NCBI RefSeq assembly: GCF_005234135.1
Contig: NZ_CP039964.1
Coordinates: 868,001-932,000, forward strand
Direction of reading: 5' to 3'
Origin: Pseudorhodobacter turbinis
Lineage (GTDB): Bacteria > Pseudomonadota > Alphaproteobacteria > Rhodobacterales > Rhodobacteraceae
DNA length: 64,000 bases
This document shows, piece by piece, positions 1 through 8,734 of the stretch; the stretch's first letter is position 1, and the number at the start of each line of letters is the position of its first letter. The notes below the pieces were generated by a model, which was not told the DNA's origin, made no database searches, and saw only the letters and a program-made list of their open reading frames with translations. The translations under genes and the position numbers were made by a program.

Positions 1-1
1 G

Positions 2-223
2 ATCGGCCAGATACCAATTCCAGTTGCAGAGGGGCTTGGATACACGATATTGCCAAAATCCGGCGTGGATGCCTTTGCCAGAAAGCAGGAGTTGGCAATC
101 ATTCGACTTCCGAAACAGCGATACCAAGATCTGTGGGTAATTTCCCGCAAGGGACGAAGCGAAATCGCGCGTGTTGCTGCGCTAAGCTCTTTCATCAGCA
201 GCGCGGCAGCAGCTTTGAGGTAA
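2..223 (+). CDS. LysR-type transcriptional regulator, C-terminal fragment (5' end outside window)
   Basis: The frame opening at base 2 reads 73 residues to a TAA stop, beginning IGQIPIPVAEGLGYTILPKS and ending in an alanine-rich tail. The segment with a G-x-G-Y-x-I-L-P core, then a variable stretch and a DLWVISRKG-like strand, is typical of the end of the LysR effector-binding domain. The DNA-binding half lies outside the window, so target and effector cannot be inferred. I see no frameshift in this piece. Confidence 0.75.
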   Translation: MGQIPIPVAEGLGYTILPKSGVDAFARKQELAIIRLPKQRYQDLWVISRKGRSEIARVAALSSFISSAAAALR

Positions 224-447
224 CGCGTCTTGAAAAGTTGAACGCATTTGGCATCAGCAGGAACAAATACCTGACGTTCCGATTACAGAACTGAACGGCA
301 GTTTTGTCCGCAGACCGACGTTCTGGCCGACAAAATGCTGCACGATCCACGAATGTCTCCTTCAACGGACCGCACCGCAGCATAGTTAGGTGGTGGCCAA
401 CGGCAGCAATGGGCCGAGCACGCTTCACTCGCCGGCGAACACCGCGA

Positions 448-1197
448 TCATCCTGGCAGAGTAATGACAATCGCCCCACGATCCGTCGCGACAACCGTAT
501 GTTCAAACTGGACGACAGGCGCAGTCGGCTCGCTGTATAGCGTCCACCCGTCCTCACCATCTGTTGCCCAGAGGCCGCCTTTGGACAGGAATGGCTCGAC
601 AGTCAGCACCAGGCCTTTGTCAATTCTCCGCTTGTCCCCGCGCGTGGGCCACGTTGCGATTTCATCGGGATATTCGTGGAGCGATCGGCCCACACCATGA
701 CTCGCCAGGTTCTGGATCAGAGTATAGCCGCGATCCGACGCGAACTTGCCAACAGCTTTGCCAATGCCGGAGATTGGCCTGTTGCTGCCGACCTGGTTGA
801 TGCCAATTTCCATGGCACGTTTGCCATCCTTGCATAGGCGTTCCAGCGACGGTTTCACCGCTCCAATCCGAAATGTCGCGCCGTTGTCAGCGAAGAAGCC
901 ATTCTTCGACGCCGATACGTCAATATTGACCAGATCTCCGGCGCTGATGACCCGCTCGCCGGGAATGCCATGGGCGATTTCTTCGTTTACACTGATGCAA
1001 GTCGCGCCCGGAAAGTTATACACTGACTGAGGAGCCGAGACGGCCCCCTCAAGATCCAACAACGCGCGGCCAATCTCGTCGAGCTCGCTAGTGGTGATAC
1101 CAGGCTCGATCGACTTGGCCATCATGTGCATCGTGTTCGCGACGATGCGGCCGATTTCTTTCAGGCCATCCAGTTCATCTTCGCGCGTGATCGTCAT
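448..1197 (-). CDS. map: Type I methionine aminopeptidase (probable second copy)
   Basis: A 249-residue protein that would remove N-terminal methionine from nascent proteins in the cytoplasm. All five metal ligands expected of the M24 fold are visible: the Asp pair in DLVNIDVSASKNGFFADNG, His in SHGVGR, Glu in TVEPF and Glu in QFEHTV. The length fits a minimal type I enzyme without N-terminal extension. It stands alone among mobile and toxin-like genes rather than with ribosomal or translation genes, so I infer an accessory copy and not the housekeeping map. The start is the first Met of the frame, just inside a 285-base spacer. Confidence 0.85.
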   Translation of the reverse strand: MTITREDELDGLKEIGRIVANTMHMMAKSIEPGITTSELDEIGRALLDLEGAVSAPQSVYNFPGATCISVNEEIAHGIPGERVISAGDLVNIDVSASKNGFFADNGATFRIGAVKPSLERLCKDGKRAMEIGINQVGSNRPISGIGKAVGKFASDRGYTLIQNLASHGVGRSLHEYPDEIATWPTRGDKRRIDKGLVLTVEPFLSKGGLWATDGEDGWTLYSEPTAPVVQFEHTVVATDRGAIVITLPG

Positions 1198-1482
1198 GGG
1201 GCGTCCTTGGAGTGATTGACATATCCAGCATTATAAATACGAGTTTCCAGAATGTCTCGCACTGCGGTCATCACCATCATTATAATGCTGCACGATGCAC
1301 CAGTGGCCGCTTTGATGTAGCGGCACTGCAGCGCAGACCTCTGCTTCGAATGTCCGTTGAGGGCCGTTCGTGATATCTGACAAGCCATCGTGACCTTGCA
1401 GCCTAATCACTCGCAAGCTCGAAAGGCTCATCACGGCAAGGGCGATTAGATCGCGGCGCGTCGATGCTCTGCATTTAGGGCT

Positions 1483-1785
1483 TCAATCCGCAGGATCGGT
1501 CGCCTTGTGCCGCGAGCGGCTGAAATTGTTAAACAGCTCGCTTTCATCGGCTTCCCGCATCGCGATTTGGAACAGCTCATCGGGCGCCATGTTGAGCGCC
1601 CTTGCCAAGGCAATAAGCTCAATCACGTCGATCCGGCGCTGCCCGCTCTCAATATTCGCGACCGTCGCAGGCAAACACCCTAACCTAGCGGCAAGATCAC
1701 GCTGGGTGATGCCGAGCGCATGACGCCCATCGACCAAGGCTTGGACCAAGGCTTTGAAGCCGGAAGTTCTAATCGTATTTGCCAT
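1483..1785 (-). CDS. XRE-family helix-turn-helix repressor, HipB-like
   Basis: A 100-residue protein with one Cro/C1 helix-turn-helix at about residues 25-75 (LGITQRDLAARLGCLPATV, then IESGQRRID), followed by a short acidic tail. The start at 1785 (MANTIRTSG) is chosen because upstream in-frame codons would run through the promoter and into the divergent gene. It is transcribed away from an unknown gene and hipA, and a candidate operator and promoter lie in the short gap. By analogy with HipB it may be the antitoxin and autorepressor of this module, but classic hipB lies upstream of hipA on the same strand, so the pairing is inference. Confidence 0.75.
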   Translation of the reverse strand: MANTIRTSGFKALVQALVDGRHALGITQRDLAARLGCLPATVANIESGQRRIDVIELIALARALNMAPDELFQIAMREADESELFNNFSRSRHKATDPAD

Positions 1786-1794
1786 GATCGCCCA

Positions 1795-1810
1795 CTTGTC
1801 TCTTGACAGG
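1795..1810. promoter_or_regulatory. Candidate operator of the XRE repressor
   Basis: The bases CTTGTC TCTT GACAGG form a near-perfect inverted repeat (TGTC/GACA core) ten bases upstream of the repressor start. It overlaps the -35 box of the divergent promoter, which is where a repressor of the XRE type would act. This rests on sequence symmetry only. Confidence 0.4.
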
Positions 1811-1830
1811 CGATACATCAAAACTATTCT
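1803..1830 (+). promoter_or_regulatory. Sigma-70-like promoter for the unknown gene and hipA
   Basis: A consensus TTGACA at 1803-1808 is followed after 16 bases by TATTCT at 1825-1830. The -35 overlaps the inverted repeat ascribed to the XRE repressor. Because this element covers the upstream in-frame TTG at 1803, translation of the next gene must start further down. Confidence 0.45.
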
Positions 1831-1865
1831 GCTCAAAAAAAATGAGCAAGATAATGGAAACAGAA

Positions 1866-2588
1866 ATGACAGCCTCACCCCCCGCAGGTTTCTTGATAAC
1901 GGCAGACGAGATCGCCCAGAACGCATGGGCCGCGTCCGTTAAGGCTTCGGTTGTCGATCCCCTTGAGGCCGAGCTTCTGTTTGGGGCCTTAAAGCATCCG
2001 TTTTTGCGCCACTTGATGGAACTCTACCTTAACGACAGCGTCACATACTTTGGGGCAAGCGTCCTCTTGCGCTGTGGTTTCGCCGACGTCGGTGAATATA
2101 AAGCCAGACAAGATTGGTGCCGTGGGCATGATTATGGCGTCATTGATCTGAACGCGAAGGGAAGGTCGTTCTTTGAAAGCCTTCAAGATCGCTGCAATGA
2201 GAAACCTTGGTTTGAAACTCTCGCCGATGGGATCACCGACTACGCCTGTCGCGACGCAGGCAATGGCATTTGTCTGGGCCGCGAGCATCTCGCGTCAGCC
2301 ATCGAAAACTACGATACGGACGTTCTAAATCGGGTTTTGGAACCCTTTTCAGTAGATTACGCATTCTGGAAATTGGATCCTAAAGGTATCTTTACCGATG
2401 ACGCGAGGCTTGCGACAGAAGAATTCTGGTCACCAAATTTCCAAGGCAGACGCTCGGCAAAAATCGTAGTGCCGAGTTTTGAATACGAGCGGCCATCTTG
2501 GACAGGCAATGACGCCGACTACCTGACGCCTTTATTCAACGAACATGCGGAGTCTGAATGCATGAAGTCTGAATACGGGGATGTCTGA
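1866..2588 (+). CDS. Unknown protein of a HipA-associated module
   Basis: About 240 residues; I do not recognise a family. The protein is soluble, rich in aromatic residues (FWSPNF, YAFWKLDPKG) and lacks membrane segments and a signal peptide. In-frame ATGs occur at 1842, 1854 and 1866; I prefer 1866 because GGAA lies a suitable distance upstream. It lies between the candidate promoter and hipA on the same strand, 80 bases from hipA, so the two are probably cotranscribed. The last codons are made of a 16-base tandem repeat and the stop lies inside the second copy, so the C-terminus may have been remodelled recently. Function unknown; a third component of the HipA module is possible. Confidence 0.55.
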   Translation: MTASPPAGFLITADEIAQNAWAASVKASVVDPLEAELLFGALKHPFLRHLMELYLNDSVTYFGASVLLRCGFADVGEYKARQDWCRGHDYGVIDLNAKGRSFFESLQDRCNEKPWFETLADGITDYACRDAGNGICLGREHLASAIENYDTDVLNRVLEPFSVDYAFWKLDPKGIFTDDARLATEEFWSPNFQGRRSAKIVVPSFEYERPSWTGNDADYLTPLFNEHAESECMKSEYGDV

Positions 2589-2598
2589 ATACGGGGAT
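2567..2598 (+). repeat. Two tandem copies of a 16-base repeat at a stop codon
   Basis: GTCTGAATACGGGGAT occurs twice head to tail (2567-2582, 2583-2598), with a partial third copy (GTCTGAAT) at 2552-2559. The upstream gene stops in the second copy (TGA at 2586-2588). Slippage in this tract would alter the C-terminus or the spacing to hipA. Confidence 0.85.
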
Positions 2599-2668
2599 AT
2601 AGAAAGTTGAATCACTGAAGCCGGATACATTCAGCGCCAATCATTCGCCGAGAAAGGTCGCCTACCCG

Positions 2669-3934
2669 ATGCAACAAAACCTCAACATCCTGATCTGGCC
2701 GCACGCAGAAACCGCGCCCGTGCTTGCAGGAACGCTGAGCTTCGAGGCGTTCTCGGTGTCTTTTCGCTATGATCGTGCTTACCTCGGCCACCCGAAGGCG
2801 ATCTCGATCTACGGCGATGATCTAAAAATGCACATGCGCGGCCTATACACGGACGACGCAAACGTCATTTTTCCGTCCCTGCGCGACGCTCTTCCGGATC
2901 GCTGGGGCCGCCGCGTCATAGCCGCCGGCCTACGCGGTGCTACAGGAAAGGCTATGCAGGAAGATGACATCGACGAGGCGACGGCAATGCTTCACACAGG
3001 GCCTGACCGCATCGGCGCGCTTGATTTCCGTCGCTCAGATCGCCCCATCTCCGATGAACAGGGTATGGCCGCACCGCTGGAAGAGCTAATGGCGCTGGCT
3101 GATCTGGTTGAGGACGGTGGCGACGTGCCGGCCGATCTTCACCATCTGATCCCGCATTGCGCCTCCGTTGGCGGCGCGCGGCCAAAGGCGTTGTTCACCG
3201 ACGCCTCGGGCCGCAAGCATATCGCCAAATTCTCGGCGGCCAATGACAGCTACCCTGTTGTTCAAGGCGAGTTCATCGCCATGCGCCTTGCCAGCTTGGC
3301 GGGGATCAACGCGGCGCGCGTTGAGATGGCCACCCTTGGCGGGCGCCACGCCCTTTTGGTCGAGCGTTTTGACAGGACGGCCCTGGCAAGCGGCGGGTGG
3401 GCGAGGAAAGCCATGGTTTCCGCCCTGACGTGGACCCATGAAAACGAGCTCTCAGCACATCATATTTCCTACGCGCAACTTGCGGAAAGCATCACCGATC
3501 GCTTTGAACATGCCGCCGTCGCGCAAGAGGAGCTGTTCCAGCGGCTGGTTTTCAACATTCTTGTGGGCAATACCGATGATCATGCGCGCAACCACGCCGC
3601 TTTTTGGGATGGCGCAACACATGCGCTAACCCCTGCCTATGATATTGCCCCGCAACGCCGAACGACCCGTGAGGCAAACCAAGCGATGGTGTTGGCAAAT
3701 GGGTCTCGTGCGGCGCAGCTCCGCATTGCGGCGGCTGTAGCTCCAGAATTCGGTATTTCCGCCCGTCAATTTCATCAGATTGTCGATCGGCAGGTCGGGG
3801 CAATCATCGACAACTGGACGGCAGTTTGTGATGAGGCCATGCTGTCCCGCAATAAACGCGAGACCTTTGCGGGACGACAATTTCTCAATGACTACGCATT
3901 TGAGGGCTTTGGCCCAACACCGACGCTCCCCTAA
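2669..3934 (+). CDS. hipA: HipA-family serine/threonine kinase (toxin of a persistence-type module)
   Basis: A 421-residue protein with a HipA N-terminal beta domain followed by the HipA kinase core. In E. coli, HipA phosphorylates glutamyl-tRNA synthetase and arrests growth; here the substrate is inferred only. Visible motifs are a Gly-rich/Lys segment (GGARPKALF followed by HIAKF, about residues 170-192), the catalytic loop NILVGNTDDHARNH (about 293-306) and the metal-binding YDIAP (about 321-325). Full length means it is not the split HipS/HipT type. An AGAAAGG ribosome site precedes the ATG. Its nearest XRE gene is divergent and separated by an unknown gene, an unusual arrangement. Confidence 0.85.
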   Translation: MQQNLNILIWPHAETAPVLAGTLSFEAFSVSFRYDRAYLGHPKAISIYGDDLKMHMRGLYTDDANVIFPSLRDALPDRWGRRVIAAGLRGATGKAMQEDDIDEATAMLHTGPDRIGALDFRRSDRPISDEQGMAAPLEELMALADLVEDGGDVPADLHHLIPHCASVGGARPKALFTDASGRKHIAKFSAANDSYPVVQGEFIAMRLASLAGINAARVEMATLGGRHALLVERFDRTALASGGWARKAMVSALTWTHENELSAHHISYAQLAESITDRFEHAAVAQEELFQRLVFNILVGNTDDHARNHAAFWDGATHALTPAYDIAPQRRTTREANQAMVLANGSRAAQLRIAAAVAPEFGISARQFHQIVDRQVGAIIDNWTAVCDEAMLSRNKRETFAGRQFLNDYAFEGFGPTPTLP

Positions 3935-3964
3935 ACACTGCCCACCAACACGCCGGTTCCGACC

Positions 3965-4105
3965 ATGAAAATGCTTGTGCTTGCCGACCTTCATCTCGAT
4001 GAAATCCTAAATCGCGCGTATTTGGACCATCTCGGCACAGCAATCCACGAGGCTGGGCAGGACACGGACGCGCGGATCATCGCCGGTGACGGCAACCGGA
4101 TATGA
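3965..4105 (+). pseudogene. Metallophosphoesterase, N-terminal remnant
   Basis: A 46-codon frame begins MKMLVLADLHLDE and reaches AGDG before a stop. The D-x-H motif of calcineurin-like phosphoesterases (ADLHLD) and the start of the GD motif are present, but the rest of the enzyme, including the GNHD block, is missing. It abuts the insertion-sequence cluster and is best read as a gene cut off by rearrangement. The next 230 bases to the IS3 end contain nothing I can assign. Confidence 0.6.
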
Positions 4106-4336
4106 GATGTTTACGCTGTCACTAACTGGACGTCATGCGCCGGGCGTCGAGGTCAATGCTTTTACCTGAGAGGTGAAATTTCATGCCTGCCAAAAACCAG
4201 CGATTTTGGCGCATCTCTGAGCTGTGCTGTGCGGACAATACGGATCTCCGCTAGGTCGACATACACCGAGGCGAACGGCCCATAGTTGCCGTTGGCCAAG
4301 TGTTGCTACGCCGCACCGCAGCTTTCGGATAGCAGA

Positions 4337-4741
4337 TGACCTGCTCCCCTGAAAAGTCCGGTGTTTTGAGTTAGCCTGTTCTCCAAGAAGGAGACAGGCG
4401 ATGAAGAGAAGCCGTTTCAGCGAAGAACAGATAATCGGGATACTGAAGGAGCATCAGGCAGGGCTTGGCGCGAAGGAGCTGTGCCGCAAGCATGGCGTGA
4501 GCGATGCGACGTTTTATAAATGGCGGTCCAAATATGGCGGCATGGAAGTGTCGGAGGCCAAGAGGCTGAAGGCACTTGAGGTTGAGAATGCCAAACTGAA
4601 GAAGCTGTTGGCTGAGCAAATGATGGATGTGTCGACGCTCAAGGATATGTTGGGAAAAAACTTTTGAGGCCCGGTTCACGCAAAAGGGCAGTGACCTGGG
4701 CCATGACAGAGAAGCAATACAATCAAAAGCGCGCCTGCCCC
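4337..4741 (+). mobile_element. IS3-family element A, 5' part, interrupted by IS256
   Basis: The piece starts with a terminal sequence like those of IS3-family elements (TGACCTGCTCCCCTGAAAAG), carries a complete orfA and the first codons of orfB in the -1 frame (AVTWAMTEKQYNQKRAC), then stops where the IS256 element begins. No matching orfB remainder is found beyond the IS256 element, so the 3' part was probably deleted after the insertion. Confidence 0.7.
4401..4667 (+). CDS. IS3-family transposase OrfA (element A)
   Basis: An 88-residue OrfA with an N-terminal helix-turn-helix (RFSEEQIIGILKEHQAGLG to GVSDATFYKWRSKYGG) and a C-terminal leucine-zipper-like coiled coil (residues about 55-85). 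A slippery A-run before the stop (AAAAAACTTTT) is where a -1 frameshift would join it to OrfB. As orfB is truncated, this copy cannot make a functional transposase. Confidence 0.85.
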   Translation: MKRSRFSEEQIIGILKEHQAGLGAKELCRKHGVSDATFYKWRSKYGGMEVSEAKRLKALEVENAKLKKLLAEQMMDVSTLKDMLGKNF

Positions 4742-4953
4742 GAGAGTGTCCGATCTTCTGTATAACTGCGCTTTGGTCCATGCTTCCTAAGAGGAGCAAG
4801 GACGATGACAATTTCCAAGGAATTACTGGACGAACTGCTGAAGGGCTGCGAGCGGCCTGAAGATCTGCTTGGCGATGCCGGGCTGATTGAAGTGGTCCGG
4901 CAAATTCAGACAGCGTGCTAAGATGTATCCAGCATTGACGACAGGATACAGAA

Positions 4954-5232
4954 ATGACGACGAGACGTAGTTTTTCGGACAAGTTTAAGGCCACGGTAGC
5001 GCTTGAGGCACTTCGCGGAGACAAGACGGCGCAAGAGATTGCAGCCAAGCACAAGATCCACCCAACGCAGGTGACGACATGGAAGCGTCAGGCAATTGAC
5101 GGCCTGACCGGCGTGTTTTCCGACAAGGCAAAGAAGGTCGAAGACAACGAGGCCCAAGTCAAAGAGCTTCATGCCAAGATCGGGAAGCTGGCGGTGGAGA
5201 ACGATTTTTTGTCACAAGGGCTGAAGCGATGA
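4954..5232 (+). CDS. IS3-family transposase OrfA (element B)
   Basis: A 92-residue protein with a helix-turn-helix (RRSFSDKFKATVALEALRGD, TAQEIAAKHKIHPTQVTTWK) followed by a coiled-coil tail (about residues 60-92). It overlaps orfB by the four bases ATGA, so coupling or frameshifting could produce the OrfAB transposase. It binds the element ends. Confidence 0.9.
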   Translation: MTTRRSFSDKFKATVALEALRGDKTAQEIAAKHKIHPTQVTTWKRQAIDGLTGVFSDKAKKVEDNEAQVKELHAKIGKLAVENDFLSQGLKR

Positions 5233-6083
5233 GCCCGTCTGAACGCAAGGCTATGATCAACGCTGATCGCACTGACCTGAGCCTGACGAAGCAATGTAAA
5301 CTTCTGAAGATCAGCCGGTCATCGTTGTATTATGCGCCGGTCGGTGTGAATGCCGAGACCCTGAAGCTGATGAATGAAATCGATCGGGTGTTCATGAAAT
5401 ACCCGTTCTTTGGCAGCCGCCAGATCGCAGCCTACCTGCCGCGAAACGGGTTTCATGCTGGTCGCCACCGCGTGCGCCGCTTGATGGGCGTTATGGGGTT
5501 GCAGGCGATCTATAAGGGCCCAAACACCAGCAAGAAGCATCCCCAGCACCCGATCTATCCATACCTGCTGAGGAAACTGCCAATCACGCGCCCAAACCAA
5601 GTTTGGTGCAGCGATATCACCTATATTCCGGTCCGGCGCGGATTCCTTTATCTGGTGGCAATCATGGATTGGGCGACGCGTAAGGTGCTGGCGTGGCGGC
5701 TCTCGAATACGTTGGATGCCAGCTTTTGTGTCGAGGCTTTGAAGGAGGCCATCGCCGAATACGGCAAACCCGAGATAATGAATACCGACCAAGGATCGCA
5801 GTTCACAGGGACGGCCTGGATCACCACCCTGACCGACGCCAAGATCAAAATATCAATGGATGGCCGAGGACGTTATCTCGACAACATCTTCATCGAAAGG
5901 CTGTGGCGTTCACTGAAACAGGAGGCTGTCTACCTGCACGAATTGCAGGACGGGTTCCAAGCCAAACGCGTCATCGACGAATGGCTCGAATTCTACAACG
6001 CCGAGCGGCCGCACACCGCGCTTGATAAACGGACACCAGACGACGCATACTTTGACCCAATACAGATGAACCAAGCAGCATGA
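5229..6083 (+). CDS. IS3-family transposase OrfB (element B), DDE integrase core
   Basis: A 284-residue catalytic subunit. The N-terminal HTH_21-like part (SLTKQCKLLKISRSSLYY) is followed by the rve domain with all three acidic residues: Asp in WCSDITYIPV, Asp in MNTDQGSQFTG and Glu in NIFIERLWRSLK. No frameshift or stop is seen, which makes this the best-preserved transposase in the window. Confidence 0.92.
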   Translation: MSPSERKAMINADRTDLSLTKQCKLLKISRSSLYYAPVGVNAETLKLMNEIDRVFMKYPFFGSRQIAAYLPRNGFHAGRHRVRRLMGVMGLQAIYKGPNTSKKHPQHPIYPYLLRKLPITRPNQVWCSDITYIPVRRGFLYLVAIMDWATRKVLAWRLSNTLDASFCVEALKEAIAEYGKPEIMNTDQGSQFTGTAWITTLTDAKIKISMDGRGRYLDNIFIERLWRSLKQEAVYLHELQDGFQAKRVIDEWLEFYNAERPHTALDKRTPDDAYFDPIQMNQAA

Positions 6084-6398
6084 AACTTAACCCCGATGCA
6101 CCTTAGCTGAGCCGCAAACCTGTTCAGAAAAGCAGGACCACTTCAGATGAAAGAGCTCAAGATCAGGCTGATGGAGCGGATGCTTGGGGCCGAGTTGACC
6201 GCGCATCTGGGTTATGAGGACGGCAAAGACGCCCCACCGAACCAACCGAACCGACGCAATGGCACTACCAGCAAGCGCCTGAAGGGCCAGGACGGCGAGG
6301 TGCCGATTTCGGTGCCGCGCGACAGAGACGGCAGTTTTGAGCCGGAGTTGGTGAAGAAGGGCCAGACTCGGATTGACGGCATGGAGTGAGGAGGATCA

Positions 6399-6423
6399 GA
6401 AAACAGCGTGGGGCGCTGTTTTC
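6399..6423. repeat. Perfect hairpin inserted in the IS256 transposase
   Basis: GAAAACAGCG at 6399-6408 and CGCTGTTTTC at 6414-6423 form a 10-base-pair stem with a TGGGG loop. It sits within roughly 45 bases that do not fit the IS256 coding frame and introduce a stop, between the codons for RIDGM and KIIGLYAAG. The surrounding frame is well conserved, so the block looks inserted rather than diverged. Confidence 0.7.
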
Positions 6424-7646
6424 CCGACGAACAAGATCATCGGCCTCTACGCCGCCGGTCTGACGGTGCGCGACATCCGCGCCCATCTCGAGGACGTCTA
6501 CGGTCTTCAGGTGTCACCGGACCTGATCAGTCGCGTCACTGACGCAGTGCTGGACGAGGTGCGCGAATGGCAGTCTCGCGCACTGGACCGGATGTATCCC
6601 ATCGTCATTTTTGACGCGCTCAGGGTCAAGATCCGCGATGCTGACAGCCGCATGGTCAAGAACAAGGCCGTCTATGTGGCCCTCGGCGTCAACAGGGACG
6701 GCCTGCGAGAGGTTTTGGGGTTGTGGATCGCTGATCACGAAGGTGCCAAATTCTGGTTGTCGGTGATGAACGAACTGAAGAACCGGGGCCTCCAGGACGT
6801 CCTGATCGCCGTCGTGGACGGGCTCAAAGGCTTTCCCGAGGCCATCACAGCAGCCTTCCCGGAAGCCGCTGTCCAGACCTGCATCGTGCATCTGGTGCGT
6901 CATTCCCTGAACTTCTGCGCCTGGAAAGACCGCAAGGCCGTCGCAGTCGATCTGCGCGCGATTTACGGGGCCGCAACCGCCGATCAGGCCGCTGCACAAC
7001 TCGATGCGTTTGAGCAAAAATGGGCAGGGAAATATGCGTCCATCGCCCCGGCCTGGCGTCGAGCTTGGCAAGAGGTGATCCCATTCTTCGCCTTTGATCC
7101 CGCAATCCGAAAGATCATCTACACCACGAACGCCATCGAAAGCCTGAACCGCGTCATCCGCAAATCCATCAAGACACGGGGCTCGTTCCCGACGGACGAT
7201 ACAGCCACAAAGCTGATATACTTAGCCATCCGCAATTTTGAAAAGGACGGCAGAAATGTCCGAGAATGGTTTGCCGCCCGCAATCAATTCGCTATCATGT
7301 TCGATGAACGCTTCAATGCGTGACCGTATCTGAAACCCGCATGGGCCGGACCAGATACACAGAGTTCATGACACTCCCCCTGCCCCTGCATGGTGGTCAG
7401 CGACAACGTCCTATGCGCGGAATGATTGGCTGATTTGGCATCAGGTCATTGTCGTATCGAGGCGTCTCGATACGTTCGAAGATCGCTTGGTTTGGCGATT
7501 GGGTCAACGACAGTCTCTCCCATAACAAACACAGAGTACGCTTTTGCGGCTCTCACCGTCCTTAAGACGAGATGGGGTAATCCCCCCCGAAAGTAAGGGG
7601 CTGCGGAAGTAGAATTTTCTCGGCAAGATGAACGAGGAGATTTTGA

Positions 7647-7910
7647 ATGAAAATGACCAGATATAGCGAACCCCAGATCCTTGCGATCCTGCGCCAAGCC
7701 GAAGGTGGTGTGCCGGTGGCCGAGCTTTGCCGTGAACATGGCATGAGCAATGCGTCGTTTTACAAATGGCGTGCGAAGTATGGTGGCATGGATGCATCCA
7801 TGGTCAGCCAGATGAAAGCCATGGAGGAAGAGAACCGCAGGCTGAAGCGGATGTATGCAGATCTGAGCATGCAGGCGGACTTATTGAAGGAAGCCCTCGG
7901 AAAAAAGTAA
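7647..7910 (+). CDS. IS3-family transposase OrfA (element C)
   Basis: An 87-residue OrfA with helix-turn-helix ([18 protein letters not shown], then [19 protein letters not shown]) and a coiled-coil C-terminus ([17 protein letters not shown]). It is clearly related to, but different from, the OrfA of element A. An A-rich stretch (GGAAAAAAGTAA) before the stop is a likely frameshift site into orfB. Confidence 0.88.
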   Translation: MKMTRYSEPQILAILRQAEGGVPVAELCREHGMSNASFYKWRAKYGGMDASMVSQMKAMEEENRRLKRMYADLSMQADLLKEALGKK

Positions 7911-7933
7911 CGGGGCCATCTCAGCGCCGCGAG

Positions 7934-8734
7934 ATGGCCGAAACGGCGGTAGAGCGACGGGGCGTCAGCATCGCGCTGGCGTGCCGGGCCTTCGAGGTCA
8001 GCGAGACCTGCTATCGTTACAGCCCGAAGCTGAAAGACGAGAACGAGGTGATCGCCGATCTGCTGACAGGGCTGACGGATGCGCGCAAGACTTGGGGATT
8101 TGGCCTGTGTTTCCTGCATTTGCGCAACGTGAAGGGGCATCCGTGGAACCACAAGCGGGTCTACCGGATCTACTGTGAGCTGGAACTGAACCTGCGCATC
8201 AAGCCGCGCAAGCGGCTGAAACGGGAGAAGCCTGACGTTCTGGCGGTCCCGAACAGACCGAATGTGACCTGGTCCATGGACTTCATGGCGGATCGCCTCG
8301 GCGACGGCAGGGCTTTTCGGCTTTTGAATGTGTTGGACGACTTCAACCGCGAAGGGCTGGGGATCGAGGTTGATTTCTCGCTCCCTGCCGAACGGGTCAT
8401 CCGCAGCCTTGATCGCATTATCGAATGGCGCGGAAAACCGGGCACGATCAGGGTCGACAATGGGCCGGAATATATCAGCGAAACACTGAGAAAATGGGCT
8501 GAGAAACATAGTGTTACGATCCAGCACATCCAACCCGGACAGCCCCAGCAGAACGCCTATGTCGAGCGCTACAACCGGACGGTTCGGCATGAATGGCTGG
8601 ATCAATACATCATCGAAAGCATCGAGGAGGCTCAGGATCAGGCCACACAATGGCTCTGGACATATAACAACGACCGCCCGAACATGGGCATCGGCGGCAT
8701 CACACCCGCTATGAAACTGAAAATGGCCGCGTAA
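7934..8734 (+). CDS. IS3-family transposase OrfB (element C)
   Basis: The catalytic subunit, at least 266 residues from the ATG at 7934; the frame is open further upstream, consistent with production as an OrfAB frameshift fusion. The DDE residues are visible: Asp in [11 protein letters not shown], Asp in [11 protein letters not shown] and Glu in [15 protein letters not shown]. The C-terminus ends [18 protein letters not shown], as in IS407-like IS3 members. Confidence 0.88.
   Translation: MAETAVERRGVSIALACRAFEVSETCYRYSPKLKDENEVIADLLTGLTDARKTWGFGLCFLHLRNVKGHPWNHKRVYRIYCELELNLRIKPRKRLKREKPDVLAVPNRPNVTWSMDFMADRLGDGRAFRLLNVLDDFNREGLGIEVDFSLPAERVIRSLDRIIEWRGKPGTIRVDNGPEYISETLRKWAEKHSVTIQHIQPGQPQQNAYVERYNRTVRHEWLDQYIIESIEEAQDQATQWLWTYNNDRPNMGIGGITPAMKLKMAA

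Larger units (their letters stand above)
4888..6145 (+). mobile_element. IS3-family element B, complete, inside the IS256 transposase
   Basis: A 1258-base element bounded by inverted repeats with TGAAGTGGTCC at the left and GGACCACTTCA at the right. It is flanked by a 3-base direct duplication, GAT, at 4885-4887 and 6146-6148. Removing the element with one GAT rejoins the IS256 transposase frame perfectly. Both reading frames are intact, so it may still be mobile. Confidence 0.9.
4805..7323 (+). pseudogene. IS256-family transposase, disrupted twice
   Basis: The gene starts MTISKELLDELLKGCERPED at 4805, is interrupted at 4887 by an IS3 element, and resumes at 6149 as MKELKIRLMERMLGAEL; excision would restore GLMKELK exactly. 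A second lesion at about 6385-6430 adds some 45 bases with a stop codon and a frame change, after which the catalytic part continues to 7323. The DDE core is otherwise well preserved: IVIFDALRVKI holds the first Asp, VVDGLKGFPEAI the second, and TTNAIESLNRVIRK the Glu. Both lesions look recent because the coding sequence has hardly drifted. Confidence 0.85.
4742..7378 (+). mobile_element. IS256-family element, interrupted by an IS3 element
   Basis: The termini match as inverted repeats: GAGAGTGTC at the left and, on the opposite strand, GGGAGTGTC at the right, with further partial matches inside. The element is flanked by an 8-base direct repeat CCTGCCCC (4734-4741 and 7379-7386), the expected target duplication for this family. 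Removing the nested IS3 element and one copy of its duplication leaves about 1.38 kb, a normal IS256 size. The transposase gene is broken twice, so the copy is inactive. Confidence 0.8.

Noticed and set aside
7387..7575. Missing 3' half of IS3 element A beyond the IS256 copy
   Set aside because: The orfB frame does not continue after the flanking repeat (it stops within a dozen codons without DDE motifs), so this DNA is not the rest of the element.
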